Source of the DNA: Chaunax sp. Z400
Lineage: Eukaryota > Chordata > Actinopteri > Lophiiformes > Chaunacidae
DNA length: 64,000 nucleotides
Direction: 5' to 3'
Assembly: GCA_037577475.1 (NCBI GenBank)
Contig: CM075203.1
Span: forward strand, 547,001 to 611,000
A model generated the notes under the pieces. The model was not told the origin of the DNA. It worked only from the letters and a program-made list of their open reading frames with translations, and made no database searches. Both the position numbers and the translations under genes were made by a program. Below, one piece after another: positions 1 to 11,709 of the stretch. Position 1 is the stretch's first letter. Each line of letters starts with the position of its first letter.

Positions 1-360
1 CCAGATATAGACTCCCATTTACTTTCTCTGTCAGCACTAACACGCTCCTAGTCATATGTCATGCATGAAATCCAGGAGTAATACCTCCTCTTGAATGAGG
101 TATGTAGGATAATAAACAGTCTGGTTCAGCTGCAGGACAGTCGGGCTGATCAGAGACGGCTGGCCTTGAACGCACCAAGAACTCTTTTGAGGACTGGCAG
201 GCGTTTTTTGTGAGGATCTTTACATACACTGATGAGCTATCACCATGGTGTAAGGTTACATATGAAGGATCATTCATGCTCTAGGACCACAAACCTCCAC
301 CAGCGCTGAGCATTTCCTCCAAAGGGTCCCTCCTCCACACAGGGTACCTTCATATGAATG

Positions 361-575
361 TAACGCTAGCATGTCTCACCTGAGGAAACACCTGGTCAGA
401 CACTGTAGCTAACGTTAGCATGTCTCACCTGAGGAAACACCTGGTCAGACACTGTAGCTAATGTTAGCATGTCTGCTATGCACTGTGCTCCTTCCTGGAG
501 AGTTGAACCCTCCATGAAACCTTTAAGTGAGGCGTTGACAACTTTATGACATCATCATATAATTATTAGCTAGTT
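361..575. repeat. 49-bp tandem duplication, copy 1 of a dispersed GCTAACGTTAGC family
   Basis: A 49-bp unit (361-409, 410-458, partial to 474) holds the motif CACCTGAGGAAACACCTGGT and the 12-base palindrome GCTAACGTTAGC or near variants. The following sequence (GAGAGTTGAACC..., AAGTGAGGCGTTGACAACTT, to about 575) recurs in brca1 intron 6 at 32780-33005. The tandem core recurs inverted at 41728-41912. It lies downstream of cpn1 exon 3. Confidence 0.75.
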
Positions 576-1306
576 GTATAAGTTGGTTATCCCATCATTC
601 ATTTTAATGCGGTTATCCAGGCTGAGTAACGTGTGGAGACTAAAAGGTCTTAGAACATATTTGGAGCCTTTTTTTTACAACTTAAATAACATTTTTGTTT
701 CTACGGAGGGAGAAAGGTACCAAAAAGGCACAGGGGAAAGATATCCAACCCTAGAAGCTTGTCCGTTCTGCATCTGATTGGTCTCCTGGCTCATGAACAT
801 GTCTTTAACCTTTGCCTGGTCTGATATTGTTTCATGGACCATCTGATGCTTCATCCAGATGATGGATGTTGGCTCAGTCAGATGGAGCATGGCTGAGCCT
901 GCAGGGGTTTGTGGCTTCATGTGAGAATGTAATCCTCAGTGGCATGAATGAAGTATCTGTAACTGAGGCACAGTTACTCTTTTGTGTTGCCTTTCAGGAG
1001 GCAGTCATGTGAGCCGACAGCCGGCCCAGGACTGGAGGACCACTGTTTAGGAAACAGGAAGAAAGGTGGAACAAATGGATGGCTGTCTTAGAAACCACTT
1101 CATCAGTATATAATGAAACATATGACAGCTACAGCTGTTAGACGGTCAGTTTAAGTCAAATCAACCTGTGATCTGAGTCTACATGACATTTAGAAGTGAG
1201 CATTAATTCTCTCTTCTGAACCAATAGGAAGACATTTTGTTGTTTTTCTCGATACTTTGTTTTGTTTGATTAGAAAGAATAAAGAAGTTTGTTCAGTAGC
1301 TCTGAC
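576..1306. other. cpn1 intron 3 (part), no exon recognised
   Basis: This stretch lies 3' of cpn1 coding exon 3. I looked on the minus strand for the next carboxypeptidase exon (expected LHGG and NYPYD motifs) and did not find it. No RNA gene or clear repeat array is visible. Confidence 0.5.
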
Positions 1307-4300
1307 CTGTTGCTGCCAGTTGTCTGGGAGGGGCAGGTGGTGGTTGCGTCCGTTGGTCTTCTCGTAGTAGTACATGAGGGCGTTCAGGTCTGGAAAGTTC
1401 CGGTTCAGATCGATTTCTCTGGAGTTCCCTCGACCCACCAGGTAGCCGTTAAACTCTGGACCCTGTCGAGCCACAAAATCATTTAAGACACGTTTCACCG
1501 GAGTCAGTGAATTATTTAAGAGTCAGATTTACATGTGATGCATTCAACCAGTTTGGAGGCAGGAAATAAAACGGCCACGATGTGCAGCCTGGAGACGGAA
1601 ACAAGGCTTTTCCTGCACCTTCTTCAGACGGGTTCATGCTAAGCTTTTAGAGGCTACAGCAAAGATTTCAGCTTAAACGTTGTAAATAAAGTCTTTTCAA
1701 TCAGTCTGGGATCTCCTGCAGAGTTTGATGACATCACATGAGCTGTATGATGTCACTGTTTAAACTAAACTGTCCTTCAGGTGTTTTACTGTGAAGCTCC
1801 AGGAGATAATGACTGAACGTTCACTCATTCACACTCTGACTCTCTGGAGGGACTGGAACCATTTCATCGACATTTTCTGATGTTTGGCTGTGAAAAAGTT
1901 ATTTTTGTTGTTTTTGCATAAACACCTAAATAAATTAAAACAGCTGTTCATGATGCAGTAAATTACAGTGTGGATACCTGTCTGGCTGCCACCTCGTAGC
2001 CGTCAGGGTTCATGGAGGGCAGGATGTGGATGCGGGTGTCGTGGATCAGCGTCATGATCCGATGGTTCCCAGCTCGGTATTCCTCACACAGGAACTGGGA
2101 GAGTTTAATGAGCAGCTCACGGCCCAACACTTCATTGCCATGCATGTTGCCCACGTACTTGAACTCTGGCTCCACTGGGGGGGTGGGGGGGGGTGAGGTC
2201 ATTAGTCACCGAATGGGTTCAAGGAGCAGATTCTATATGTCACATGTTTACAATAATAATCAATACAAATCATCATCATCATCCATCATCGATCATCGAT
2301 CATCATCATCATCATCATCATCCATCATCCATCCATCATCCATCATCATCATCATCATCATCCATCATCGATCCATCGGGTCGTGGGGTCAGCAGATTAA
2401 TCCAGTATTCCAGACGTTCCTCCAGGACTTCCCAGTTCCTCCTGGATGATCCTGAGATGTTCCCAGTCTAGATGAGATCTGTAATCCCTCCACTGAGTTC
2501 TGGGTCTACCCCGGGGTCTCCTCACCCAAGAGGAAGGCCCCAGTAGGCATCTGAACCAGATGTTGAACCATCTCAGCTGGCTCCTTTCAAGGTAAAGAAG
2601 CAGCTCCAGCCCCGCCTCCAAAGGATCCAGACAAAGTGTTACTGGAACAGAACCCTGAGGGCGCCTCTGATGGCATACATGTCCAGTTAGAATCTGAATT
2701 AGGGTTTAATTTGATGGACTGTTGGTGAAGGTTTACGTTTGTCTGTCAGCAGGATGACTCTGGAGGTTCTGAACAGGTTCTAATGAATGTTCTGTGGAGG
2801 TAGGGTACGGTCCAAGGACCAGTCCATCAGATTCTAGGGGCAGCTTTTCATGGTCCAGTAGTCCCATGATGAGGGTCAACCTATCAGGGGACTGGTGGTT
2901 GATGGTGTGATGACATCATGCGTTGACTATTGATTCGGTTCGTCTCTCTTTAAACTAATTACCATCCTTCATGTTTTTACATCGTAGATATTTGTTGATG
3001 AAGAGGCTCTGTTGAAGGCCTGACTGGATTATTTGGATGAGGTCATGTGACATCCAGACGGGTCACCTGTCTAAACAGTCCCCCTTCATTAATCACCGCT
3101 GCAGCGTTGATTGAACCACAGACCCCCCAAACCCAGCTGGAGACTGAAGAGAATATTTTACGTCTGATTCTTTCACACTAAAAGCATATGATTTCACCCT
3201 AAAAGCATATGATTTCACACTAAAAGCATATGATTTCACACTAAAAGCATATGATTTCACACTAAAAGCATTGTACCGCCTCTTTAAATGGAGGCCCCGG
3301 GTCCAGAAAGCAGCTCTGGTTGGTTTAAACTCGGCAGCTTGTGAATGACTTGAACTTCCTAAAGGGTTTGAGAGGGTTGACCCAGATGAGACAGTCCCCC
3401 CCCCCCCCCCCCCCCCATGAAGTCCACGGTTCCTGTTTTTCCGGCTGCTTTGCCACAGAACAGACTCACATCCTTCTATTCTACTGGAGGAAACCCCGAC
3501 GTGAGCAGATGGAGATAAAAACATGAAATAACAGTTTTCCTCACCGGCTGCTGCTAAAAACTCAAAACCTTCAGGATCACATGAACGATGCAGGTCTCAA
3601 CAGAGTGACAACAGGGTCACGATCCTCAGTCTGACCAAAAATAAACTCCCAGAGAACCAAGAGGGTCAAAGCCTGAGATTTCATCAGATCCCCTTTCTTC
3701 TTCTTCATTTTTAAATCAACTCTCTAAACAAACTGAAATCTGACATCTTAAATCACCAGAGATCAATCAGTTTAATCCTTAATAACACATCAAAGCGAAC
3801 TTTTTGTCTAAGGCGTCGTCCACATTATGAATTATTATTATTATTATTATCATTATTATTATTATTATTAATGGATATTCTGGGATGTCCAAAGGAATCC
3901 AAAGTTATCTACCTTTGAAACATTTCGTCGCTTAACTGATGTTTACATTTGTAGAAAGCTGATTTTTATTCCTCCTTCTTACATAACCAACACTTTGTTG
4001 TGATTTTTTTTTTTTTAGGACTTGAACACAGAGGGGACCAGGAACCCATGGGTTTTATATAGATTATTTTTCTGCTTTTTGGAGGCTTGGATCCTCAAAA
4101 ACTCATAAAAGTGGTGAAGATCTCAGTCTGATATGGGTTCGAGGACAGGGCGTGGCAGATGGTACCACAGCACCCCCTAAAAGTAAAAAAAAAAGCCCTG
4201 ATGTGTGAGACATGAATAAATAAATAAGTACTACTAAGTAAAATAAATAAGTATTACTGCATCACAGTCTGGCTTCTCATTGAGCTGTTTTTAATGTCGG

Positions 4301-4395
4301 CCATTTTGGCCGAGCCTAACCTGGATTGTCTCTACGACTTGATTCTAGTACTACTACTACTAGTACTAATACTACTACTTGTACTACTACCACTA

Positions 4396-4440
<45 letters not shown>

Positions 4441-4451
4441 CACTACTACTA

Positions 4452-4502
<51 letters not shown>

Positions 4503-4513
4503 CACTACTACTA

Positions 4514-4555
<42 letters not shown>

Positions 4556-5203
4556 CACTACTACTACTACTAGTACTACTACTAACTTGACTTTGTGTGA
4601 AAATCATGCTGCGCAAAACATTTGCTTTACATTTGGTGTAAACAAACCAAAACTATCTACACGACCTTTTCATCATCAGGTCTGTTTGTGTGCTCTAGCA
4701 CCACTTAGAGGTGACAGGAGATCACATTTAAGTGGTTCATGTTGGACCCGGGGCCCGGGTGCTGGGGGGCTGGTCCGGGGGCTGGGGGCCCGGGGGCTGG
4801 GGACCCGGGGCCCAGGGGCTGGGGGGCTGGTCCGGGGGCTGGGGGCCCGGGGGCTGAGGGCTGCTGTTGTTTGTATTTCAGGTTGTAGAAAGGTCAGAGT
4901 TTAACACACAGAATGCTTTTGGATGTACAAACCAGAGCAGATTCAGGTTGAAAACAGGAAGTACTCACATGCTTCATGGATGCCCGGGTTGTCACTGAAC
5001 TCCAGTACGTAGAGGTGGCGCCCCTCCACGCTGCGCCCGATGCTGTAAATGCGTGTGATGTAGGGGCATTGGCTCTGCACTGCAAACAGGGCTCGCACCA
5101 TGTCCTCATAGCGGTGATGCTGGAAGTCTGACCCCCGCACCAGGAGCCCCATCAGGCCCAGCAGGAGCGCAGAGAGCCGGGGGAGAGTCCAGCCCTGCTG
5201 CAT
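1307..5203 (-). CDS. cpn1: Carboxypeptidase N catalytic chain, 5' part (first three coding exons)
   Basis: Secreted zinc metallocarboxypeptidase of the M14 N/E subfamily, which removes C-terminal Lys/Arg from plasma peptides such as kinins and anaphylatoxins. Coding exons on the minus strand are 5203-4969, 2174-1978 and 1462-1307; all have AG/GT borders and the phases join cleanly (196 codons). Residues 1-24 form a hydrophobic signal peptide (ALLLGLMGLL core). Next comes FQHHRYEDMVRAL, then IYSIGRSVEGRHLYVLEFSD, then the first zinc-ligand motif HGNE (His90, Glu93) and NPDGYEV; exon 3 carries DLNRNFPDLN. These match human CPN1 closely, better than my recollection of CPM or CPE. The second zinc histidine (LHGG region), the catalytic Glu and the C-terminal transthyretin-like domain would lie in later exons. 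I find none of them in bases 1-1300, so the gene continues off the left edge. Intron 1 (2.8 kb) is repeat-rich. Confidence 0.93.
1700..1905 (-). repeat. Dispersed short repeat family A (degenerate copy)
   Basis: This segment contains the reverse of a recurrent module: GGATCTCCTGCAG, GATGACATCA, TTCAGGTGTTTTACTGTGAA, GCTCCAGGAG. The same module recurs at about 10500-10625, 12235-12350, 12600-12830, 18235-18470, 27530-27970, 44110-44275, 50355-50450 and 62505-62700. No coding capacity; probably a non-autonomous transposable element. Confidence 0.6.
2269..2375. repeat. (ATC)n microsatellite with CCATC interruptions
   Basis: Imperfect ATC/GAT triplet array in cpn1 intron 1, close to the exon 2 acceptor. 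Confidence 0.9.
2405..2621 (-). mobile_element. Non-LTR retrotransposon reverse-transcriptase tail fragment
   Basis: The minus-strand reading contains ERSQLRWFNIWFRCLLGPS and RRPRGRPRTQWRDY followed by WEHLRI and QEELGSPGG. This is the well-known C-terminal signature of fish LINE reverse-transcriptase polyproteins (SQLRWFGH..., GRPRTRWRDY..., WERLG...). It is a short, decayed 3' fragment in cpn1 intron 1 with no catalytic domain. Confidence 0.75.
2790..2930. repeat. Dispersed repeat family D, copy 1
   Basis: Segment with GATTCTAGGGGCAG, TCATGGTCC, CATGATGAGGGTCA and CCTATC..GGACT. The inverse appears at 22250-22380 in itgb3 intron 13, so it is an interspersed repeat, not local sequence. Confidence 0.6.
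3175..3271. repeat. 21-bp minisatellite, about 4.5 copies
   Basis: Unit ACTAAAAGCATATGATTTCAC, nearly perfect, in cpn1 intron 1. A 21-base poly-C run follows at about 3396-3416. Confidence 0.92.
4345..4592. repeat. (CTA/ACT)n microsatellite about 245 bp
   Basis: Nearly pure ACT triplets with occasional ACC and TATACT interruptions. The long Leu/Tyr/Thr homopolymer reading frames across it are artefacts of the triplet. Confidence 0.95.
4744..4862. repeat. G-rich tandem duplication (potential G-quadruplex)
   Basis: Repeating GGGGGCTGGTCCGGGGGCTG / GGGCCCGGGGGCTG modules, present as two near-identical blocks of about 60 bp. The G-rich strand is the plus strand, antisense to cpn1, about 110 bp from its exon 1 donor. 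Confidence 0.85.
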
Positions 5204-5728
5204 GGTCCCTCAGCACAGGAGTAGAGAAGAAAACCTGCAACTTTCAGATCAGACTCCTCACAAACATTTACTCCTTTCTTCTCCCTCTGCCTCCTCCCAC
5301 ATGAAGAGCAAGTAAGGACAGCCCCCTGCTCCTTCTTTGTCTCAACAGCTGCTCCTCTCCCTCCTCTTTCCCTTCAGCTCCCTGTCAAGTACATGCTAGT
5401 AGGTTTAGTGCGTTTAGAATCCGTCGGCTTCAAGTAGCTGGTCTGCTCACACAGTTTCAGTCGGTCCTGGTTTCCTTTTCTTTGTCTCTAACTCCTGTTC
5501 TCGACTCCCTTCCTGGGAAAGAGGGGTTGTTTCCACAGCACGGCTCTCCCCAACCCCTGCAGCCCTCAATCATCCATTCATTAACTCTTAAGTCAACACA
5601 CAACCCCTCTGTGAGAGGAATCAGGGCTCTTTCACAACCTTTGGACTGCTTTTTGTTGCTCCTTTTCCTTTCCCGAATGCACACACACGTTCTCCAAGAC
5701 CAAATGCTGCAATTAAACTTCAGTGCCA

Positions 5729-5742
5729 GGACCCCCCCCCCC

Positions 5743-5777
<35 letters not shown>
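5729..5777. repeat. Poly-C plus (CA)n microsatellite
   Basis: A C run followed by about 16 CA dinucleotides in the cpn1/itgb3 intergenic region. Confidence 0.95.
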
Positions 5778-5779
<2 letters not shown>

Positions 5780-7239
5780 ACTGCAGAATGTGCAAGGGGT
5801 GCTGTCAATCAAACGTGCTGCAGAGATGTTGTGCAACCGCTTGTGGACGTCTGAAAAAAGACAGAAGGAAAGTCAAAGATGGAAAATTGAGTAACAGGAA
5901 GGAAAAGAAGGTACAAAGAAGGAAAAGAAAGCAGGAGGATGGAGAAAGAGCAACTAGGCAGGAATAAAAACACTTAATCAATCAAATCCAGTCTGACTGA
6001 TGAGCTACAGTAAACAGAAACAGCGAATGATGGATCCTGTGTTTGAGTTCAATGAAGCAAACAAAGACAGAAGCAAATGAAACGGGATTAAAACCCTCAG
6101 CTATCAAAAATCATTCTGTCTCTGAATTGTTAAAAGTCCAGATTCCTGGAGTCAGTCTGGCTCACGTCTGAATTCTAACCTGGAGTCTCTGAGGAACAGG
6201 AGGAGTTTTCAGCTTAACCTGGACGGTTCTGCAGGTCTAATATGTACAAGTCAACGTTTAGAGTCCAAAGGGGGACAAATGAGTCAACTTTCATGATTAT
6301 GTCATCAACACAAAAACACAGGCATCATTTTCAGGCTCTGGAGGCCGAATGTTGGGGGAAACCGACATCTGGTGGATGAAAACTGTACTACAACCATCTA
6401 AGGCCGCATGGTGTCAGATGACTGGAGGATATCCTGCTCAAACCAATCATTATTTAGTTATTATAGCGTCGTCTGGTCAACGCTGCGCTCTGATTGGCTG
6501 CTGAGTGTCCACGTTGAGGGATACAACTGCATATCAGATGGTTTCCTCTGCAAACCCCAATAATACTTTAAAAAATAATACATTTAATTTATATTTTCAT
6601 GCATTTTTCTCAAGCCAAACCGGGTGACACACGGTCTACGGAAGCCTGTTGCATTCACTTGAGAAAAAAAAAGTTTTTCTGAGTGAATGAGATAAAAACA
6701 GACAAGAATGTTATTTTTTCATGAAAACATTTCCCAGAGTTTTGAGATAATTATCGCGTTAATTCAGAAAAACTAGGCAAAAATGGGTCTGACTAATACC
6801 TGGAACGATCCCATGAAAGTTGTTCACTGCACTCATAGAAGGCTTTGTTTTAGCGATTAGCCTAAAGCTAACGTTATGCTAGTAAGATTCAAAGTCAAAG
6901 ACACTGTTCGGCTAACAACGATTCAATATTATTTGACAGTATGTTTAAACAACGCTAGCTAGCTGTCCAGTCAGGTCTTTGTCCCGCTACTAGTCCAATA
7001 TCAGGAATTAAAGGCCAACGCCAAGTCCGTTAATATTATATATATAATAAAGGACTCCTCAACAGGCTAATACAGCATTTATCATCTGTCACTTACCAAG
7101 AAAAAAGATGAAGACCATTAAATCACATTTTCATATGTTTTTCTATCAAAATTTAAAGTTCCTTACAAGTCCTAACACTACTTTGCTATAAACACCTGAG
7201 GGTTCGACTAATACCTGGAACAAGATTTACGTCCCACTT

Positions 7240-7283
7240 TCTTCTTCTTCTTCTTCTTCTTCTTCTTCTTCTTCTTCTTCTTC
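7240..7283. repeat. (TTC)n microsatellite
   Basis: About 14 perfect TTC triplets. The poly-Glu reading frame on the minus strand is an artefact of this tract. Confidence 0.95.
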
Positions 7284-7431
7284 TGTGCTGACTTGGTTCG
7301 TGTCACTCACTAAAGCTAATTGTGTTTTCACAAAGTTAAAAGCAGGAAAAAAATTTTTTATTTCAATCATGCAAAAAATAAATAAAAAAATAAATAAATG
7401 AAAAACATACACAGAGCAGTGAACACAACTT

Positions 7432-7592
7432 ATAAACAAACCAATTCATAAACAAATCACTTTATAAACAAACCAATTCATAAACAAACCACTTTATAAA
7501 CAAACCAATTCATAAACAAATCACTTTATAAACAAACCAATTCATAAACAAATCACTTTATAAACAAACCAACTTATAAACCAATCATTTTA
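7432..7592. repeat. 32-bp minisatellite, about 5 copies
   Basis: Alternating half-units AAACCAATTCATAAAC and AAATCACTTTATAAAC, a 16-bp ancestral unit diverged into a 32-bp higher-order repeat. Confidence 0.9.
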
Positions 7593-8459
7593 CAGGCTCA
7601 AAGAGGAGGAAGAAGTATGAACTTATATATCCCACCCCCTCTGCACTATTCAGTCATTAATAATATATATTTAGCTTCCTTTGTCCCATAACTTCTGATT
7701 TATAAATATATACACTCATACAGTTATACACATATACAAATACCCTTAAACCCATTTCTATACATACATACCTACACATATGTACACCTTTATAAATGCA
7801 CTTGAAAGTCGTCGATACATCTTAAATCCACTAGGGGGCAGTGTAGACTAATGCAAACCTCTATAGACTCGATGAGGCGTCAAAACAAAATGTTTTTGAA
7901 TATCATATCGTTAAATTTGGTGTTTTCATTATATGTAAAGTTTATAGACACAAATGCTGATTTAATACATTTTTATAGTATTTGAAAATGAGAAACGTAG
8001 AAAAGGAGACAACCTTGAGATATTCTGCATTACTTGACTTATAATTACATAACAGTTATTATTTCTCCCTTTGCTGTTTGTCTAATTTATATATTTTTCC
8101 ATGTTAAAGTGCTGTTTAATCACACGTGGTGTTTTAAACGATGCCTGTTCTTTAAAAGATGTTTAATAAAGTTTTTACACGCTTTAAACTACATTTTTTA
8201 TTGCGTAGATTTTTTATTCAAAATCTATTTTTCGTTTGATTAGAATATCAATGATTATATACATTTATATGATCAGATCTTATAGATGTTCCAGTCTATC
8301 CCTGCTGTGGTCCAGTATGTCCGTGTTTTCCCAGTTTGGATGCTGCACTCATCCCGCCTCCATCACCAGTATGATAATGAGGGCTGCGGTGGGAGGGAGA
8401 CTGGGAGACTATCTGGAGTCGGTTCTAGATGAAGGAAGTTTCTCTGCTCTCCCAGCAGG

Positions 8460-11400
8460 ATGGGTTCTCTCCCAGCGCAGAGGACGGTGTGGATTCTCTT
8501 CTTTACTGGGATAACTGGAGTTTGTGGTGAGTTCACGTTCTTCGTGTGTAGCGGAAGAAAACGCATGATGCATTTGCGCATTTGAGCCGTGAAATCTTCC
8601 AGTTGAGAGTATTTTTCGGTAACTTGGACGCGTTTTCCTCACATATGATGAATAATGTAGAAAGTTATTGACTCAAGGACATCAAAGAGTTTTAAACATA
8701 AAACTTCTCAGATGGGTTTCATTTGAAATCAAACTGTAAGTTTGAACTTTTGTCTTCATCCTTAAATAAAAATTCACCAAAATGATGCCAAATATTGTAA
8801 ACAGGCACAAGTTGATGGACTGATTCCCAACATGACCAGTAGATTAACCGGATTTGTGGTTCCAGGTTCAAACGTCTGCACCTCCAGAGGAGCCAGCACA
8901 TGTAAGCAGTGTCTGGCGGTTCACCCCAGCTGTGCCTGGTGCTTCCAGCAGGTGGGTTCCAGTCAGCTTTCTGCCAGGGGCTGGTGCAGGGTCGGGCCCC
9001 CGGGTGGGACCCCCCGCCCCCCCTCAGGTAATCTGGTTCAGAAGAATTAATGGAGGACATGAAATAATTTAAATTCTAGGCAGCGTCTCCTCTGAGGGAT
9101 GTGTTTGTGGTCCTCTTCTGCCTCCGTCTCCCACTGATCATTCTGATTGATTTTTTTAGATACTGTATTCATCCCACAGGGACACGCCCGTCATCTGCCT
9201 CCTGATTGGTGCATTTGTGTGTTTTTACTGAGAAAGAGATTTAAATTTCTTGTCGACTTCATTTGAGCGTCTGAAGATGAATGAACTGACAGCTAATGAT
9301 TAATATACCAAATTTTATGGATTAACATATTTATTGGGTCCAGGGTCTGAAAATGTTTTGTCTGATTCACAGTCTAAACCATCTTACAGGTGTAAAAAAC
9401 ACCAAACAATCCCAGTAAGAAGCTGGAAAAGAGAGTTTGATCTTTGATCTTATTACATAGTGATTCAAAAATTAGTTCCATCAACAACAAATCTGCAAAT
9501 ATATGAATCATTCAAGTCAAGAAAAATGTCAAATCTTCACAGGTTCACTCATTTATTTTCTGCTTCTTACTCTTTTATATCATTTATACTGATTATATTT
9601 GTGTTGGTTGCACAAAACAAAGAATAAGAAACAACTTTTAGTTTCTGAAAACATTTTTTTGCTGTAAAATGTGATGAAACTGGAATCCTAAAGGAAGAGT
9701 GCAACAGTTTTGTTCACAAGTTTCCTTACCAGGAAATACGACCTTCATATGTGACCGTTAAACATATGGTTCTAGTCGGTTAGCCTAGCTTAGCATTAAT
9801 AAAACAAACTTCACTTCGACTTCAGCTAGCTGCTTCACACATCCAACATGTCAACACAGGTTTATTACAGATTTATTTAACCCCGTCCTCCCCTCCTGTC
9901 AGGACTTCGGTCAGGGCGTCGCCTCTTCGTCCCGCTGTGACCTGAAGACTAACCTGGTGGCCTCGGGCTGCGCTCCGTCTTCTCTGGAGTCTCCAAACAG
10001 CAGACTGCAGGTGATCGAGGACCGGCCCCTGAGTAACAAGGCGGCGGGGGCCACGCAAGATGTCACTCAGATCAAGCCCCAGAAACTACACATCACCCTC
10101 AGACCAGGTAGAGTTCACCAGCTGTACTGTCTGGATGAAGAGACCCACACCAGTAACATACAGTAAAATGGTCAAACTGGTTTTCTCAGATGATGCTAAG
10201 CGCTTCACAGTGAAGGTGCGTCAGGTGGAGGACTACCCCGTGGATCTCTACTACCTCATGGATCTCTCCTACTCCATGAACGATGACCTGTTCCGCCTCA
10301 GGACTCTGGGAAGAGGCCTGGCTGAGGCCATGAACCGCACCACCAGCAACCTCCGCATGGGCTTTGGGGCGTTTGTGGACAAGCCGCTGTCACCGTACAT
10401 GTACATCTCCCCCAAAGAGGCTGTGACGAACCCCTGTCACAGGTGAGAGCAAATACTTCCTGCACCCTTCTGGAACGATGTCTTGATTCATAGAGGAACA
10501 CCCAGACATTAGACCGAGTCATCGTCTCCTCACCTCCATGTTGATGGAAAGTCTGGTGAAGTTTCTTAGTCCTCAAACATTTCTGGAGCTTTAAAACAGT
10601 CTGGTAACAATCTGCTAAATAAACAATCTGAAGAAGATGGAACAATGGAGGTCATTAAATAAGAAAAGATTTATTTAGGATGAACTGGTCCTTTAATACG
10701 ATTTATGAAGCTAACCGTCTATAAAGAGACAGTTAGTTTAGCTTTAATATAGATATATTAAAAGTTAATCAATAAACTTCAGGATGAGCCTCTTTAACAT
10801 GTTTGCGCATAAACTCACACCTTAAATTCATTTTAGTGGCTGTTTTCTGACATCCCTGCTGCTGATTGGCTGTTTGTGTCGTACGTTGGAAGGCTTTATG
10901 CAGGTGATGTCATGTCGTGAGGACACCGTTAAACACAGGTTCACAGTACTCGTTATGGGCTCACAGCTCTGGATCAGGTATTCTAGAGTCCCACCCAGAG
11001 GCTGACTAAGGCTATCGTTTAGCTTCCTGTACGGATCCAGGAATGTTTTAATAAAAGATAAGAGAAGAGGATATGGTCTGTTATACTACAGAGAAACGGG
11101 TGCGTTCACTGGCAGTAGGACAGTCTGCTTTTAACCTGCCTAACAGCTGGTCTGTTGGTTAGTCGGTGACAGAAACCTGTTTTTATTAACCTGGCTGGAT
11201 GTTTATGGCAGATATAAGTTATTCAAGTCAAAAACAACATGACATTACTCCTTCTAATCATGTGTATGATGGGATGTCTGTAATGTAAATTATGTCCTTT
11301 TTAGGTATTAAATAAAGTTTTAACCAGTCAAAATGATGTTGTAGATATTTCAAACTGGAGTTAGGAAGATTTCTATTATACAGTTATTATCGTCTTTAAA

Positions 11401-11638
11401 AACGCCTCCCTGGGGACCCAGCAGGCCTCTGATGACCCTGATCAGCTGACCTCTGTTTGATTGGTTGACAGCATTAACACCACCTGCCTGCCTCAGTTCG
11501 GCTACAAACACGTCCTGTCTCTGACGGAGGAGGTGGGCCGCTTCACGGAGGAGGTGAAGAAGCAGATGGTGTCCAGGAACAGAGACGCCCCGGAGGGAGG
11601 CTTCGACGCCATCATCCAGGCCGCTGTGTGCAAGGTGG

Positions 11639-11709
<71 letters not shown>

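Larger units (their letters stand above)
5204..8459. other. Divergent intergenic region between cpn1 and itgb3
   Basis: The two start codons point away from each other across 3.26 kb, so both promoters must lie here. It holds a poly-C/(CA)n tract at about 5729-5777, a (TTC)n tract at about 7240-7283, a 32-bp minisatellite at 7432-7592 and otherwise AT-rich single-copy sequence. I cannot place either transcription start. No convincing coding segment is seen. Confidence 0.6.

Noticed and set aside
2397..2621. Intact retrotransposon gene
   Set aside because: Only the C-terminal 70 or so residues of the reverse-transcriptase polyprotein remain; no polymerase or endonuclease domain.
4294..4904. 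Poly-Leu/Tyr/Thr open frame
   Set aside because: Translation of the (ACT)n microsatellite and the G-rich duplication in cpn1 intron 1.
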